From positions 1 to 64,000 of the forward strand of contig NZ_PIPY01000003.1 in NCBI RefSeq assembly GCF_003987065.1: 64,000 nucleotides of DNA. The letters run 5' to 3'. This document shows positions 47,425-56,269 of this stretch, one piece after another. This stretch comes from Pseudidiomarina insulisalsae (GTDB lineage Bacteria; Pseudomonadota; Gammaproteobacteria; Enterobacterales; Alteromonadaceae). Under the pieces are notes generated by a model that did no database searches, was not told the origin of the DNA, and saw nothing but the letters and a program-made list of their open reading frames with translations. Positions within the stretch are counted from its first letter, which is position 1; each line of letters starts with the position of its first letter. Position numbers and translations under genes: made by a program.

Positions 47425-48489
47425 TTAATAACTGAGCTTACTGATGGTAACAGTCGTCGTAAGCTCAGTATTGTCACGAATAAAACGTACTTCGAGTTCC
47501 GTTCCTGGCTTTGTATTGGAAATCAGAGCCAAGCCCTCAGCAGACGACGCGATAGGTTGTCCGGCAATTTCAATAATATAATCATCCGCCCGCAAACCTG
47601 CGCGATCGGCGGGACTGTTCGGGTCGACTCCGGTAACCAAAATACCCGGTTGTTGCTGCGATTGTGGACGGTCACCGGTATTCACGCCAAGATACCCGCG
47701 TACCACTTCACCTTCTTCAATGAGCTTCGTCATGATGTCGTGGGCGAGTACATAGGGGACGGCAAAATAAATGCCTTCCACGCCCTGACCTGCCGGACCG
47801 CGAAACTGCGCGTTATTAATACCAACCAGATAGCCTTCGCTGTTAACCAGCGCACCGCCCGAGGCGCCCTCATTAATTACAGCATCCATCTGTAACAGGT
47901 CGGCATGGCTGTTGATCACGCCCATACGGCCGCCGGTGGCGCTGATAATACCTTGTGTGATGGTTTGCCCGAGATTGAGCGGATTACCTATAGCAAGGAC
48001 GACATCGCCCACATTGGAACGTAACTGCAAGTCCTGCGGAATAATCGGCAGGTTATCAAGCTCAATGCGCAATACCGCCAGGTCGGTGACCGGGTCAGTA
48101 CCAATCACCTGCGCGCTGGTTTGCCGACCGTCCTGCAAGGCTACCTGAATGCTACTGACATTTGCGACCACGTGTGCGGCGGTCAGAATATGACCGACAT
48201 TGTCCATAATTATGCCCGAACCCAGTCGCAGGACGGTATTGGGACGACGGTTATAGTAGGAACCTCGTACTTCTGACAGACTGTAAATATTCACCACCGC
48301 CGGGGCCGCGCGATTGACGGCTTTGGCAAAAGACATCGGTTGGTCAGGTGTGACTCGCTCGGCCTGCCAGGCGCTGATAAGCGGCTGAAGCCAAATGACG
48401 AACGCTGCAACAACAAGCCCAAGAATCACCGAACGTATGACGTAGCCGATCCAACTACCTGACTTGCGTTGTTGCATGAGGACATCCAT
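47425..48489 (-). CDS. degS: Inner-membrane serine protease DegS
   Basis: Site-1 protease that senses unfolded outer-membrane proteins and starts RseA cleavage to free sigma-E (354 aa). One N-terminal membrane helix (about 16-36), trypsin-like domain with His106 (TAAHVV), Asp136 (TDLAVL) and Ser210, and one PDZ domain (about 255-345). The serine motif reads GASGGA, with Ala209 where E. coli DegS and most relatives have Asn. Starts at 48489 and 48477 are both possible. Downstream of degQ on the same strand but separated by a terminator. Confidence 0.93.
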   Translation of the reverse strand: MDVLMQQRKSGSWIGYVIRSVILGLVVAAFVIWLQPLISAWQAERVTPDQPMSFAKAVNRAAPAVVNIYSLSEVRGSYYNRRPNTVLRLGSGIIMDNVGHILTAAHVVANVSSIQVALQDGRQTSAQVIGTDPVTDLAVLRIELDNLPIIPQDLQLRSNVGDVVLAIGNPLNLGQTITQGIISATGGRMGVINSHADLLQMDAVINEGASGGALVNSEGYLVGINNAQFRGPAGQGVEGIYFAVPYVLAHDIMTKLIEEGEVVRGYLGVNTGDRPQSQQQPGILVTGVDPNSPADRAGLRADDYIIEIAGQPIASSAEGLALISNTKPGTELEVRFIRDNTELTTTVTISKLSY

Positions 48490-48531
48490 TAGCGAATTGA
48501 TGTGACGATAAAAATTAGCATAACACTTCTG

Positions 48532-48562
48532 GAAAAAAGAAGGCAGCCCTAAAGAGCTGCCT
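48532..48562 (-). terminator. Rho-independent terminator after degQ
   Basis: Minus-strand stem GGCAGC/GCTGCC (48561-48556 with 48547-48542), eight-base loop, then TTCTTTTTTCC. It ends degQ and implies that degS has its own promoter in 48490-48535. Confidence 0.8.
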
Positions 48563-48615
48563 GTAAATTATGCGCTGTGTGCAGTCAATGTTTGCTGCTG
48601 TTAAACGATATGGGG

Positions 48616-49965
48616 TTAGCCACCGCGTAATACAAGGTAAAGCGATGAATTTCCGCGCTGAATATTCAGTGCGACCACACCCTCAGCGTTGTCCAGTACG
48701 TTGCGCAACTCAGCGACCGAGTTCACGCCCTGACGGTTGACCGCAACAATGATGTCATCTTTGCGTAAACCATAACGTGCTGCCATTGAACCTTCTTCAA
48801 GCTCAGTGATGGTAATGCCACCACCGTCGGCCGGTGCCAGCGTTGCGCCTTGCAGGGCGGGGTGCAGCTGCTCAGCCTCTACTGAGGTTTCTTCTGCGGT
48901 AAGCGTTACTGAGAAGGTCTGGGTATCGCCGTCACGCAAGACGGTAATATTGATTGGCTTACCAATACCGAGCGTCTTCACCCGTGCGGTTAAATCACCA
49001 AAGCTACGGATCTTCTCACCATTGACGCCGACAATAACGTCGCCTGACTGCAAGCCAGCTTTTGCAGCCGCGCTCTCAGGCAGAACCTCGGCAATGAAGG
49101 CACCTTGCTTGGCATCCAGATTCAGGGCTTCCGCAATATCGGCTGTCAGATCGTTACCACGAACACCTAATACGCCGCGGCGCACTTCGCCGAACTCAAT
49201 AAGCTGCTGTACCAGAGCTTGCATCATATCTGACGGAATGGCGAAACCGATACCAATGTTGCCGCCGGTCGGGCCTAAAATAGCGGTGTTAATGCCAATT
49301 AACTGACCATCAAGGGTGACCAGTGCACCGCCTGAGTTACCGCTGTTAATGGCTGCGTCGGTCTGGATGAAATTCTCAATTTCTTCAATGCCCAGACCGC
49401 TGCGACCCAGCGCACTGACAATACCGGAGGTAACGGTTTGTCCGAGGCCAAAGGGGTTACCGATCGCAACGACAAAATCACCGACACGCAAATCACGCGA
49501 GCGGCCAATTTCAACTTCAGTCAGGTTCTCGCCGTTTTTAATTTTCAGCAGGGCGATATCTGAGTTCGCATCTGTACCGATGACTTCAGCATCAAACTGC
49601 TCACCATCTTTCAGGGTCACTAATATCTCAGTAGCGCCCTCAATCACATGGTTATTGGTCACCACATAACCGTTTTCGGCATCAATAATTACGCCTGAGC
49701 CCAGCCCCCGGAAAGGTCGCTCCTGAACTTGCTCACGCGGACCATTGGGGCCAAAGAAAAAGCGGAACATATCGGGAATACGTTGCCGTACTTCGCGACT
49801 GCCCTTCACAGAAATATTCACTACCGCAGGGGTAACTTCTTCCAGCATGGGCGCCAGAGTTGGCGTTTCATCTTTGTCGCTGAAGAAAGGGATATTGGCC
49901 TGCGCGCTTGTGCCAAGCGCCAACACGCCGGTGAGGGTGATAACTGCTAATAATTTAAATCTCAT
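48616..49965 (-). CDS. degQ: Periplasmic Do-family serine protease (DegQ/DegP)
   Basis: 449-residue periplasmic protease/chaperone: signal peptide to about residue 23 (AQA), protease domain with His106, Asp136 and Ser211 (GNSGG), and two PDZ domains (about 240-340 and 350-445). The protein is nearer E. coli DegQ than DegP in length. Adjacent to degS as degQ is in E. coli, but a sigma-E-like promoter lies upstream, as for degP. AAAGGAG lies about ten bases before the ATG. Confidence 0.93.
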   Translation of the reverse strand: MRFKLLAVITLTGVLALGTSAQANIPFFSDKDETPTLAPMLEEVTPAVVNISVKGSREVRQRIPDMFRFFFGPNGPREQVQERPFRGLGSGVIIDAENGYVVTNNHVIEGATEILVTLKDGEQFDAEVIGTDANSDIALLKIKNGENLTEVEIGRSRDLRVGDFVVAIGNPFGLGQTVTSGIVSALGRSGLGIEEIENFIQTDAAINSGNSGGALVTLDGQLIGINTAILGPTGGNIGIGFAIPSDMMQALVQQLIEFGEVRRGVLGVRGNDLTADIAEALNLDAKQGAFIAEVLPESAAAKAGLQSGDVIVGVNGEKIRSFGDLTARVKTLGIGKPINITVLRDGDTQTFSVTLTAEETSVEAEQLHPALQGATLAPADGGGITITELEEGSMAARYGLRKDDIIVAVNRQGVNSVAELRNVLDNAEGVVALNIQRGNSSLYLVLRGG

Positions 49966-50019
49966 AGGGTACAGACTCCTTTAATCATCACGACCATGCT
50001 TTAGGGCATGCGTGCAAGT

Positions 50020-50046
50020 AAAGACCGACCCTATTGAGATAAGTTC
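50020..50046 (-). promoter_or_regulatory. Sigma-E-like promoter for degQ
   Basis: On the minus strand GAACTT (50046-50041) is followed after 16 bases by TCTTT (50024-50020). E. coli degP has GAACTT, 16 bases, TCTGA. The -35 is exact and the -10 partial. Position is 55-81 bases upstream of the start codon. Confidence 0.5.
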
Positions 50047-50060
50047 AGCTCACGAATGTT

Positions 50061-50498
50061 TCAAGATGTTTTTTCAGTTGAGCTGGAAAAAAGACCGCTC
50101 TTTTTTTCAGAGTAATCCCGCGGCGGCTGTTCAGCCGTCTCTTGCTTACCCTTCGAGCTGTCTTTTTGCAGCTGACTGGCCATGCGTAACTGGCGCATGG
50201 TGTCCTCTGCAAAAAAAGGTAGACTCGGTTGCGTTTGCTCGCGCTGCAGCAGGTCAGAGCTATGGTTCAAATAAGCTTTCAGTTTTTCCTGGGTTTCTTC
50301 CAGTTGTTCAACCAATGCGGTCGCGGTGGCAAAATGCTCGGCGACTTCCTGCTGATACGAAGCCAGTTGTTCACGGCTTTGCTGTACTTCAGCATTCAGG
50401 CGCGCCTCATCAGAGTGCTCTTTCAGCCAGTAGCGGGCAACAAAGAAGCCAACAACAGCCCCTGCCAATACTAAAAGAATGCCAATGATTGCATTCAT
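50061..50498 (-). CDS. zapG: Inner-membrane cell-division/envelope protein ZapG (YhcB, DUF1043)
   Basis: 145-residue bitopic protein: N-terminal membrane helix (about 3-22), long coiled coil (about 28-85) and a polar tail. YhcB/ZapG proteins link division and cell-wall or envelope synthesis; the name ZapG follows recent usage. AAGGAG lies six bases before the ATG. It is divergent from zapE, as in E. coli. Confidence 0.88.
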   Translation of the reverse strand: MNAIIGILLVLAGAVVGFFVARYWLKEHSDEARLNAEVQQSREQLASYQQEVAEHFATATALVEQLEETQEKLKAYLNHSSDLLQREQTQPSLPFFAEDTMRQLRMASQLQKDSSKGKQETAEQPPRDYSEKKSGLFSSSTEKTS

Positions 50499-50568
50499 AA
50501 AAACTCCTTAAAAACGCGATTCACATGATAAACTAGACCCCCATAGCATAATCCAGAATAGGGTCGAA

Positions 50569-51693
50569 GTGGTAGTGACAACGCAAAACATCACCCCATT
50601 GAGCAAATATGAAGCAGATCTGGCCTCGGGAGGCTTTACTCCGGACGCCGCCCAGCGTCGTGCTGTGGAAGAGCTGCAACGACTATATGATGAACTGCTG
50701 GCACATCGTACCGACGCCAACGCAGGCTGGCTGTCGCGCTTGAAAAAACGCTTCGGCAAAGAGCCCGCCACGCCTCAGGGTATTTACTTCTGGGGTGGCG
50801 TGGGGCGCGGTAAGACCTATTTGGTCGATACCTTTTACGACACGCTACCATTTGACGAAAAGCTACGCGTGCACTTTCACCGCTTTATGCATCGGGTACA
50901 CAAAGAGCTGAAAGAACTGAAAGGCAAGAGCGATCCGTTGCCGATCATTGCCGACAAACTTGCCAGCGAAGCCCGGGTGATTTGTTTTGATGAGTTTTTT
51001 GTGCAGGACATTACCGATGCCATGATACTGGGCACCCTGATGCAAGAGCTGTTCAGCCGCGGCGTCGTTCTGGTCGCTACCTCAAATATTGAACCCGACG
51101 ACCTTTATAAAAATGGACTGCAACGGCAGCGGTTTCTGCCCGCTATCGAGCTGATTAAAACCCATTGCACTATTATCAATGTCGACAACGGCATTGATTA
51201 CCGCCTGCGCACCCTGACCAAAGCAGAAATCTACCACTCACCGCTCGATGCCGAAGCAGATCAGAACCTGAAACGTTATTTCACCCAACTGGCACCTGAT
51301 CACTGCAGTCGTAATACCGACGGCACCATTCGTATTAATGGCCGTGACATTCCGGTACGGCTGGAGTGCGACGATGTGGCGTTATTCGAGTTCGAGGCCA
51401 TCTGTGGTGGACCGCGCTCGCAAAATGACTACATTGAGCTGGCGCAGCTGTACCACGCTGTGCTGATCAGCAACGTGCCGCAGCTCGGCAGCCATAACGA
51501 GGACGCCGCGCGCCGTTTCCTCGCCCTGGTCGACGAATTCTATGAGCGCCGCGTCAAGTTGATCCTTTCAGCCGCGGTGCCGCTGGAACAGATCTACAGC
51601 GAGGGCAAACTGAAGTTTGAGTATCAGCGGTGTATTTCGCGCCTGCAAGAAATGCAAAGTCACGACTACCTCGCCCAAGAGCACAAACCCTGA
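50569..51693 (+). CDS. zapE: Cell division ATPase ZapE
   Basis: AFG1-like ATPase (374 aa) that interacts with FtsZ and is important under low oxygen and during late division. Walker A GGVGRGKT (residues 76-83), Walker B VICFDEFFV and sensor-type ATSN motifs are seen. No ATG exists near the family start; GTG at 50569 with AGGG five bases upstream is chosen, GTG 50575 is the alternative. Its stop TGA is immediately followed by the in-frame TAA that begins a palindromic intergenic element. Confidence 0.94.
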   Translation: MVVTTQNITPLSKYEADLASGGFTPDAAQRRAVEELQRLYDELLAHRTDANAGWLSRLKKRFGKEPATPQGIYFWGGVGRGKTYLVDTFYDTLPFDEKLRVHFHRFMHRVHKELKELKGKSDPLPIIADKLASEARVICFDEFFVQDITDAMILGTLMQELFSRGVVLVATSNIEPDDLYKNGLQRQRFLPAIELIKTHCTIINVDNGIDYRLRTLTKAEIYHSPLDAEADQNLKRYFTQLAPDHCSRNTDGTIRINGRDIPVRLECDDVALFEFEAICGGPRSQNDYIELAQLYHAVLISNVPQLGSHNEDAARRFLALVDEFYERRVKLILSAAVPLEQIYSEGKLKFEYQRCISRLQEMQSHDYLAQEHKP

Positions 51694-51809
51694 TAAGAGC
51701 AAAGGCGTTATTGGATAATAGATATTGGATATTGGAAAGCCGTCAACCAATAACTAATATCCAGTAACCAATAACTAATATCCAGTAACCAATAACGTCT
51801 TCGCTCTTA
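51694..51809. repeat. Palindromic AT-rich intergenic element, copy A
   Basis: 116 bp between zapE and the rplM promoter. Its 21-base ends (51694-51714 and 51789-51809) are inverted copies matching at 19 of 21 positions, starting TAAGAGC and reaching CGTTATTGG. The right half holds a 21-base tandem unit (CCAATAAC...CAGTAA) 2.4 times from 51746 on; the left half has ATATTGG repeats complementary to it. The whole can fold into a long hairpin. A second copy is at 56740-56833. It may work as a transcription terminator or RNA-stability element, or be a non-autonomous mobile repeat; nothing decides this. Confidence 0.75.
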
Positions 51810-51810
51810 G

Positions 51811-51839
51811 TTGATCTTTTGAGCGGTTTTCCCTATAAT
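51811..51839 (+). promoter_or_regulatory. Promoter of rplM-rpsI
   Basis: TTGATC (51811-51816), 17-base spacer and a consensus TATAAT (51834-51839), immediately after the repeat element. It would give a leader of about 110 bases. The leader holds a perfect TGTGGC/GCCACA stem (51876-51890) and further GC-rich complementarity around 51904-51922, a possible site for autogenous control by L13 as known in E. coli. Confidence 0.85.
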
Positions 51840-51958
51840 CCGCGCAGCCCACGTTACAGGTACAACTAACCAGTGTGTGGCACAGCCACAGCGGTTGTTG
51901 TGGTTCGCGGGGAAGCCCGGAACTACTGTCGTGAACCTTTAATAAAGAGTATGTTTCA

Positions 51959-52387
51959 ATGAGTACATTTGTTGCAAAACCAGAAACTGTACAACGTGAC
52001 TGGTATGTTATTGACGCTGAAGGCAAAACGTTAGGTCGTCTGGCGACTGAAGTTGCGCGTCGCCTGCGCGGTAAGCATAAGCCTGAGTACACTCCTCACG
52101 TCGACACTGGTGATTACATCATCATCGTTAACGCTGAGAAAGTTGCAGTTACTGGCCGTAAGGCACAGAACAAGATTTATTATTCACACTCTGGGTATCC
52201 AGGTGGTATCAAGGAAATCAACTTTGAGAAGTTGATCGCCAAGGCACCAGAAATGGTCATTCAGAAAGCGGTGAAAGGTATGTTACCTCGTGGTCCACTA
52301 GGTCGTGCCATGTTCCGTAAACTGAAAGTATATGCAGGCGCAGAGCACAACCACGTTGCTCAGCAGCCTAAACAACTTGAAATTTAA
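51959..52387 (+). CDS. rplM: 50S ribosomal protein L13
   Basis: 142-residue L13, full family length, with the expected [18 protein letters not shown] start and [10 protein letters not shown] motif. An early assembly protein of the 50S subunit. It is followed 17 bases later by rpsI, the universal L13-S9 pair. Confidence 0.98.
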   Translation: MSTFVAKPETVQRDWYVIDAEGKTLGRLATEVARRLRGKHKPEYTPHVDTGDYIIIVNAEKVAVTGRKAQNKIYYSHSGYPGGIKEINFEKLIAKAPEMVIQKAVKGMLPRGPLGRAMFRKLKVYAGAEHNHVAQQPKQLEI

Positions 52388-52404
52388 GACGGAGCATTAA
52401 GAAA

Positions 52405-52797
52405 ATGGCAGAGAATCAATACTACGGTACTGGTCGTCGCAAAAGCTCTACTGCACGCGTTTTCTTGCGTCCGGGCAGCGGCAACATCAGCATCAATAAC
52501 CGCACTCTCGAAGAATACTTCGGCCGTGAAACCGCACAAATGGTTGTTCGTCAGCCACTTGAGCTGGTTGACATGGTTGAGAAATTCGACTTATACATCA
52601 CTGTAAAAGGTGGTGGCGCAAGTGGTCAGGCGGGCGCAGTTCGCCACGGTATCACTCGTGCATTAATGCAATACGACGAAGCCCTGCGTGGCGACCTGCG
52701 TCGTGCTGGTTACGTAACTCGTGACGCACGTCAGGTTGAACGTAAGAAAGTTGGCTTGCACAAAGCTCGTAAGCGTCCACAGTTCTCGAAGCGTTAA
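52405..52797 (+). CDS. rpsI: 30S ribosomal protein S9
   Basis: 130-residue S9 with [16 protein letters not shown] at the start and the basic C-terminal tail [11 protein letters not shown] that reaches the P-site tRNA. Followed by a strong terminator, so the bc1 operon next door needs its own promoter. Confidence 0.98.
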   Translation: MAENQYYGTGRRKSSTARVFLRPGSGNISINNRTLEEYFGRETAQMVVRQPLELVDMVEKFDLYITVKGGGASGQAGAVRHGITRALMQYDEALRGDLRRAGYVTRDARQVERKKVGLHKARKRPQFSKR

Positions 52798-52840
52798 TTG
52801 CAAAAGTTACCGTTTACGAAACGATACGTTTTCGAATACG

Positions 52841-52869
52841 AAAAACCCGGCCTTTGTGCCGGGTTTTTT
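52841..52869 (+). terminator. Rho-independent terminator after rpsI
   Basis: CCCGGC (52846-52851) pairs with GCCGGG (52858-52863) around a six-base loop, followed by six T residues; flanking A/T runs lengthen the stem. Confidence 0.92.
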
Positions 52870-53026
52870 GTCTTTGACCTTGTAAAAATCAGGGTATTTC
52901 TTTATCATCTGAAAGCATTTTTTTGCCGATTGCCTCTGCGCAACAGTGCAAGCAATTCTAACGCAGCAGCTAATTACTGACTTCGCGGCCAAGTCCCGCG
53001 GAGCGTCCAAACTGGAGAGTAAGTGG

Positions 53027-53617
53027 ATGAGCAATGCGCCTGTAGATAAAGGCCGCCGTCGTTTTCTGACTGTCGCAACCTCTGTGGTTGGTGCAGCAGG
53101 CGCGGTGGGTGTTGCCGTTCCTTTCATTGCGTCGTGGAACCCAAGTGCGAGAGCTAAAAACGCGGGTGCGCCAGTGGAAGTGAACATCGGAAAAGCCGAA
53201 CCGGGTCAGATGATCCGTGTGGAATGGCGTGGCCAGCCGGTCTGGGTGGTGCGTCGTACGCCGGAAATGTTAGCAGGGCTGGATGGTCTCGCTGATCTTT
53301 TACGTGACCCGAATTCAGAAGAGCCTCAACAACCTGAGTATGCGCAGAACCAGTACCGTTCACGCAGAAAAGAATACTTTGTTGCGGTCGGTATTTGTAC
53401 GCACTTAGGTTGCTCGCCGCAGTATCTGGAAGATACGTTCGCTGAGCAGGTTGAAGGTGTCAATGCCGGTTTCTTCTGCCCATGTCACGGTTCAAAATTT
53501 GATATCGCTGGTCGCGTATTCGAAGGCGTTCCTGCACCATACAATCTGGTGGTTCCGCCGCATTACTATATCGACGATAACACCATTCTCGTGGGTCAAG
53601 ACGGGGAGCAAGCCTGA
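53027..53617 (+). CDS. petA: Ubiquinol-cytochrome c reductase iron-sulfur (Rieske) subunit
   Basis: Rieske subunit of cytochrome bc1 (196 aa), passing electrons from ubiquinol to cytochrome c1. The start is set at ATG 53027, with GGAG nine bases upstream; a longer in-frame reading adds an unrelated N-terminus. Twin-arginine motif GRRRFLT, a membrane helix (about 17-38), and [2Fe-2S] motifs CTHLGC and CPCHGS are present. The leader has a TTGACC at 52874 with a poor -10 and a small hairpin CGCGG/CCGCG (52984-53000). Its stop overlaps petB (ATGA). Confidence 0.97.
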   Translation: MSNAPVDKGRRRFLTVATSVVGAAGAVGVAVPFIASWNPSARAKNAGAPVEVNIGKAEPGQMIRVEWRGQPVWVVRRTPEMLAGLDGLADLLRDPNSEEPQQPEYAQNQYRSRRKEYFVAVGICTHLGCSPQYLEDTFAEQVEGVNAGFFCPCHGSKFDIAGRVFEGVPAPYNLVVPPHYYIDDNTILVGQDGEQA

Positions 53618-54879
53618 TGAAAAATCTTATCGCATGGTTTGACGAACGCATTCCGATGACCAAGACATGGAATATCCACCTGGCGCAATACCCAGCTCCA
53701 AAAAACTTTAACTTCTGGTACGTCTTTGGTGCGCTGGCGATGTTGGTGCTGGTTAATCAGATTCTGACCGGTATCTGGCTGACCATGAATTACGTGCCGT
53801 CAGCAGAGGGTGCATTTGCCTCTGTTGAATATATTATGCGCGACGTCGACTACGGCTGGTTACTGCGCTATATGCACTCGACTGGCGCCTCGGCCTTCTT
53901 CGTGGTGGTGTATCTGCACATGTTCCGCGGCATGATGTATGGCTCGTACCAGAAGCCACGCGAATTGCTGTGGGTGTTCGGTATGCTGATCTTCCTGGTG
54001 CTCATGGCCGAAGCATTCATGGGTTATCTGTTACCTTGGGGACAAATGTCCTATTGGGGTGCGCAGGTTATCATTTCACTGTTTGGTGCTATTCCAATTA
54101 TCGGTGACGACCTGACCCTGTGGATCCGTGGTGACTACGTTATCTCCGGTGCTACCCTGAACCGCTTTTTCGCGCTGCACGTCATCGCACTGCCGCTGGT
54201 ACTGGTCATTCTCGTGTTCCTGCATATTATTGCACTGCACGAAGTGGGCTCCAATAACCCGGAAGGCGTACCTATTAAGAAGAAAAAGGGCTCGGTCTCT
54301 GAAGAAGAGAAACCAAACTTCAAGTTCCATGAGCGCTTCACCAAGAAGTATGACATTGTCGACTCTATTCCGTTTTACCCATACTACGTGGTGAAAGATC
54401 TGGTTGGCGTCGGCATCTTCCTGTTCTTCTTCTGTTACGTAATTTTCTTCGCTCCGGCGATGGGAGGCTTGTTCCTTGAGCCACCAAACTTTGAACCGGC
54501 GAATCCGCTGAAGACCCCAGAGCATATTGCTCCGGTGTGGTACTTCACGCCGTTCTACGCAATTTTACGTGCGGTTCCGGATAAGCTCCTGGGTGTTATC
54601 CTGATGTTTGGTGCGATTGTAGCGCTGTTCCTGTTGCCATGGCTTGACCGCGGCAAGGTGCGGTCAATTCGCTACCGCAGCGGCTTCCACAAGCTGAACC
54701 TGACCATTTTTGCAGTTAGTTTTGTGGCGCTAGGCTACTTAGGTCTGAAGCCCGCGACTGAGGTCTACACCTTATTCTCGCGAATCTTCACCTTCTTGTA
54801 CTTCGCTTTCTTCGTACTGCTGTTCTTCTACAGTAAAAACGAAAACACGAAGCCAGTTCCAGAGAGGATTACTAAGTGA
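53617..54879 (+). CDS. petB: Cytochrome b subunit of the bc1 complex
   Basis: 420-residue cytochrome b with eight or more membrane helices. Haem-ligand histidines are in MHSTGASAFFVVVYLHMFRG and FFALHVIALPLVLVILVFLH. The Qo loop reads PVWYF in place of the PEWYF common in mitochondria and alpha-proteobacteria; this form is usual in gammaproteobacteria. Overlaps petA and petC by a few bases. Confidence 0.97.
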   Translation: MKNLIAWFDERIPMTKTWNIHLAQYPAPKNFNFWYVFGALAMLVLVNQILTGIWLTMNYVPSAEGAFASVEYIMRDVDYGWLLRYMHSTGASAFFVVVYLHMFRGMMYGSYQKPRELLWVFGMLIFLVLMAEAFMGYLLPWGQMSYWGAQVIISLFGAIPIIGDDLTLWIRGDYVISGATLNRFFALHVIALPLVLVILVFLHIIALHEVGSNNPEGVPIKKKKGSVSEEEKPNFKFHERFTKKYDIVDSIPFYPYYVVKDLVGVGIFLFFFCYVIFFAPAMGGLFLEPPNFEPANPLKTPEHIAPVWYFTPFYAILRAVPDKLLGVILMFGAIVALFLLPWLDRGKVRSIRYRSGFHKLNLTIFAVSFVALGYLGLKPATEVYTLFSRIFTFLYFAFFVLLFFYSKNENTKPVPERITK

Positions 54880-55628
54880 TGAAACAGTTTCTGAAAACGA
54901 CTCTTCTGGTAGCCGCTACAATCTGGTCAGTTGCAGGTTTTGCAGCTGACCCGACGGTGCCACTTGATGAAGCTAAAGTTGATTTGCATGACAAAGCCTC
55001 TTTGCAGCGCGGTGCACAACTTTTCATGAACTACTGTCTGGGTTGCCACTCCATGGAGTACCAGCGTTATAACCGTACCTTTAATGACTTAGGTATTCCG
55101 CTGGAATTGGGTATGGAAAACCTGCAATTTACCGGTGAAAAAGTAGGTGATCTGATCACCAACGCCATGCCAACTGAAGCTGCTGAAAACTGGTTTGGTA
55201 CGGCTGCACCTGATTTGACTCTGGTATCACGTGTCCGTGGTGCGGATTGGATTTACACCTATCTGCGTACATTCTATGTCGACGAGTCACGCCCGTTTGG
55301 TGTCAACAATGCTGTGTTCCCGAACGTGGGTATGCCGCATGTGTTACAAGAGCTGCAGGGTGTGCCACGTAAAACGACTGAAGAGCGCATGATCGACGGT
55401 GAAATGCAGGACGTTTATGTTGGCATTAAAACCGACGGTAGCGGCATGCTAAGTGAATCTGAATACGACCAGGCCATGTTAGATTTAACTAACTTCCTGG
55501 TTTATACCGGCGAACCTATGTTGCTTGAGCAACGTCGTATGGGTTGGTATGTATTCGGTTTCTTATTGGTCTTTACAATTTTAGCTTGGTTACTGAAGCG
55601 CGAATTCTTTAAAGACGTGAAGAAATGA
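54876..55628 (+). CDS. petC: Cytochrome c1
   Basis: 250-residue haem protein of bc1 with a signal peptide (to about residue 23), a CLGCH haem-c motif, the sixth ligand Met in a GMLSESEYDQAM-type region or nearby, and a C-terminal membrane anchor (about 225-243). Last gene of petABC; sspA follows 11 bases later. Confidence 0.96.
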   Translation: MMKQFLKTTLLVAATIWSVAGFAADPTVPLDEAKVDLHDKASLQRGAQLFMNYCLGCHSMEYQRYNRTFNDLGIPLELGMENLQFTGEKVGDLITNAMPTEAAENWFGTAAPDLTLVSRVRGADWIYTYLRTFYVDESRPFGVNNAVFPNVGMPHVLQELQGVPRKTTEERMIDGEMQDVYVGIKTDGSGMLSESEYDQAMLDLTNFLVYTGEPMLLEQRRMGWYVFGFLLVFTILAWLLKREFFKDVKK

Positions 55629-55639
55629 TGGAGAAAGAC

Positions 55640-56269
55640 ATGTCGGTTGCGGCAAATAAGCGGTCAGTGATGACCTTGTATTCAGGGCGTAATGACTTAC
55701 GTAGTCATCAAGCCCGAATCGTTTTGGCTGAAAAAGGCGTGAGTGTCGAAATCACTTATGTCGACAGCGATCAAATGCCAGAAGACCTGTTGCAGTTAAA
55801 TCCTTATCCGGATGCGCTGCCAACGCTGGTTGATCGCGAGCTTGTGCTTTATAACGCCCATATCATCATGGAGTACCTTGATGAGCGATTCCCGCATCCG
55901 CCATTAATGCCGGTGTACCCAGTGGCTCGCGGTACCAGTCGTTTGATGATGTATCGCATTGAACGCGACTGGTACAGTCTGGCTGACAGCATCGAAAAAG
56001 GTGGCAAGGGCGTTGAGGCCGCGCGTCAGGAATTACGTGAAGGAATTCTGGCGCTGGCACCTATTTTCGCCGATACACCTTTCTTCATGAGTGAAGAATT
56101 CACCTTGGTGGACTGCTATCTGGCGCCGCTATTATGGCGTTTGCCAAGCTATGGCATCAGCCTTGAAGGTGCTGCCGCGAAAGCTGTTAAGGCATATATG
56201 TTGCGCGTGTTTGAGCGTGACTCCTTCCAGGACTCGCTGACCGATATCGAGCGGGACCTCGGCCGGTGA
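55640..56269 (+). CDS. sspA: Stringent starvation protein A
   Basis: Glutathione S-transferase-fold protein (209 aa) that binds RNA polymerase and affects stationary-phase transcription. ATG 55640 has GGAG six bases upstream and gives a length close to E. coli SspA; upstream in-frame ATGs at 55625 and 55628 overlap the petC stop. The MTLYSGRNDLRSHQARIVLAEKG N-terminal thioredoxin-like half and the helical C-half are recognisable. Coupled to sspB through GTGA. Confidence 0.94.
   Translation: MSVAANKRSVMTLYSGRNDLRSHQARIVLAEKGVSVEITYVDSDQMPEDLLQLNPYPDALPTLVDRELVLYNAHIIMEYLDERFPHPPLMPVYPVARGTSRLMMYRIERDWYSLADSIEKGGKGVEAARQELREGILALAPIFADTPFFMSEEFTLVDCYLAPLLWRLPSYGISLEGAAAKAVKAYMLRVFERDSFQDSLTDIERDLGR

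Noticed and set aside
51694-51809. CRISPR array made of the 21-base repeats
   Set aside because: The units are contiguous tandem copies without unique spacers, and no cas genes are present.
52946-53026. Extended N-terminus of the Rieske subunit
   Set aside because: The added residues have no family match, and the internal ATG at 53027 has a proper ribosome binding site and twin-arginine signal.
54490-54560. PVWY in cytochrome b as a missing PEWY catalytic residue
   Set aside because: This variant is usual in gammaproteobacterial cytochrome b, so it is not an anomaly.
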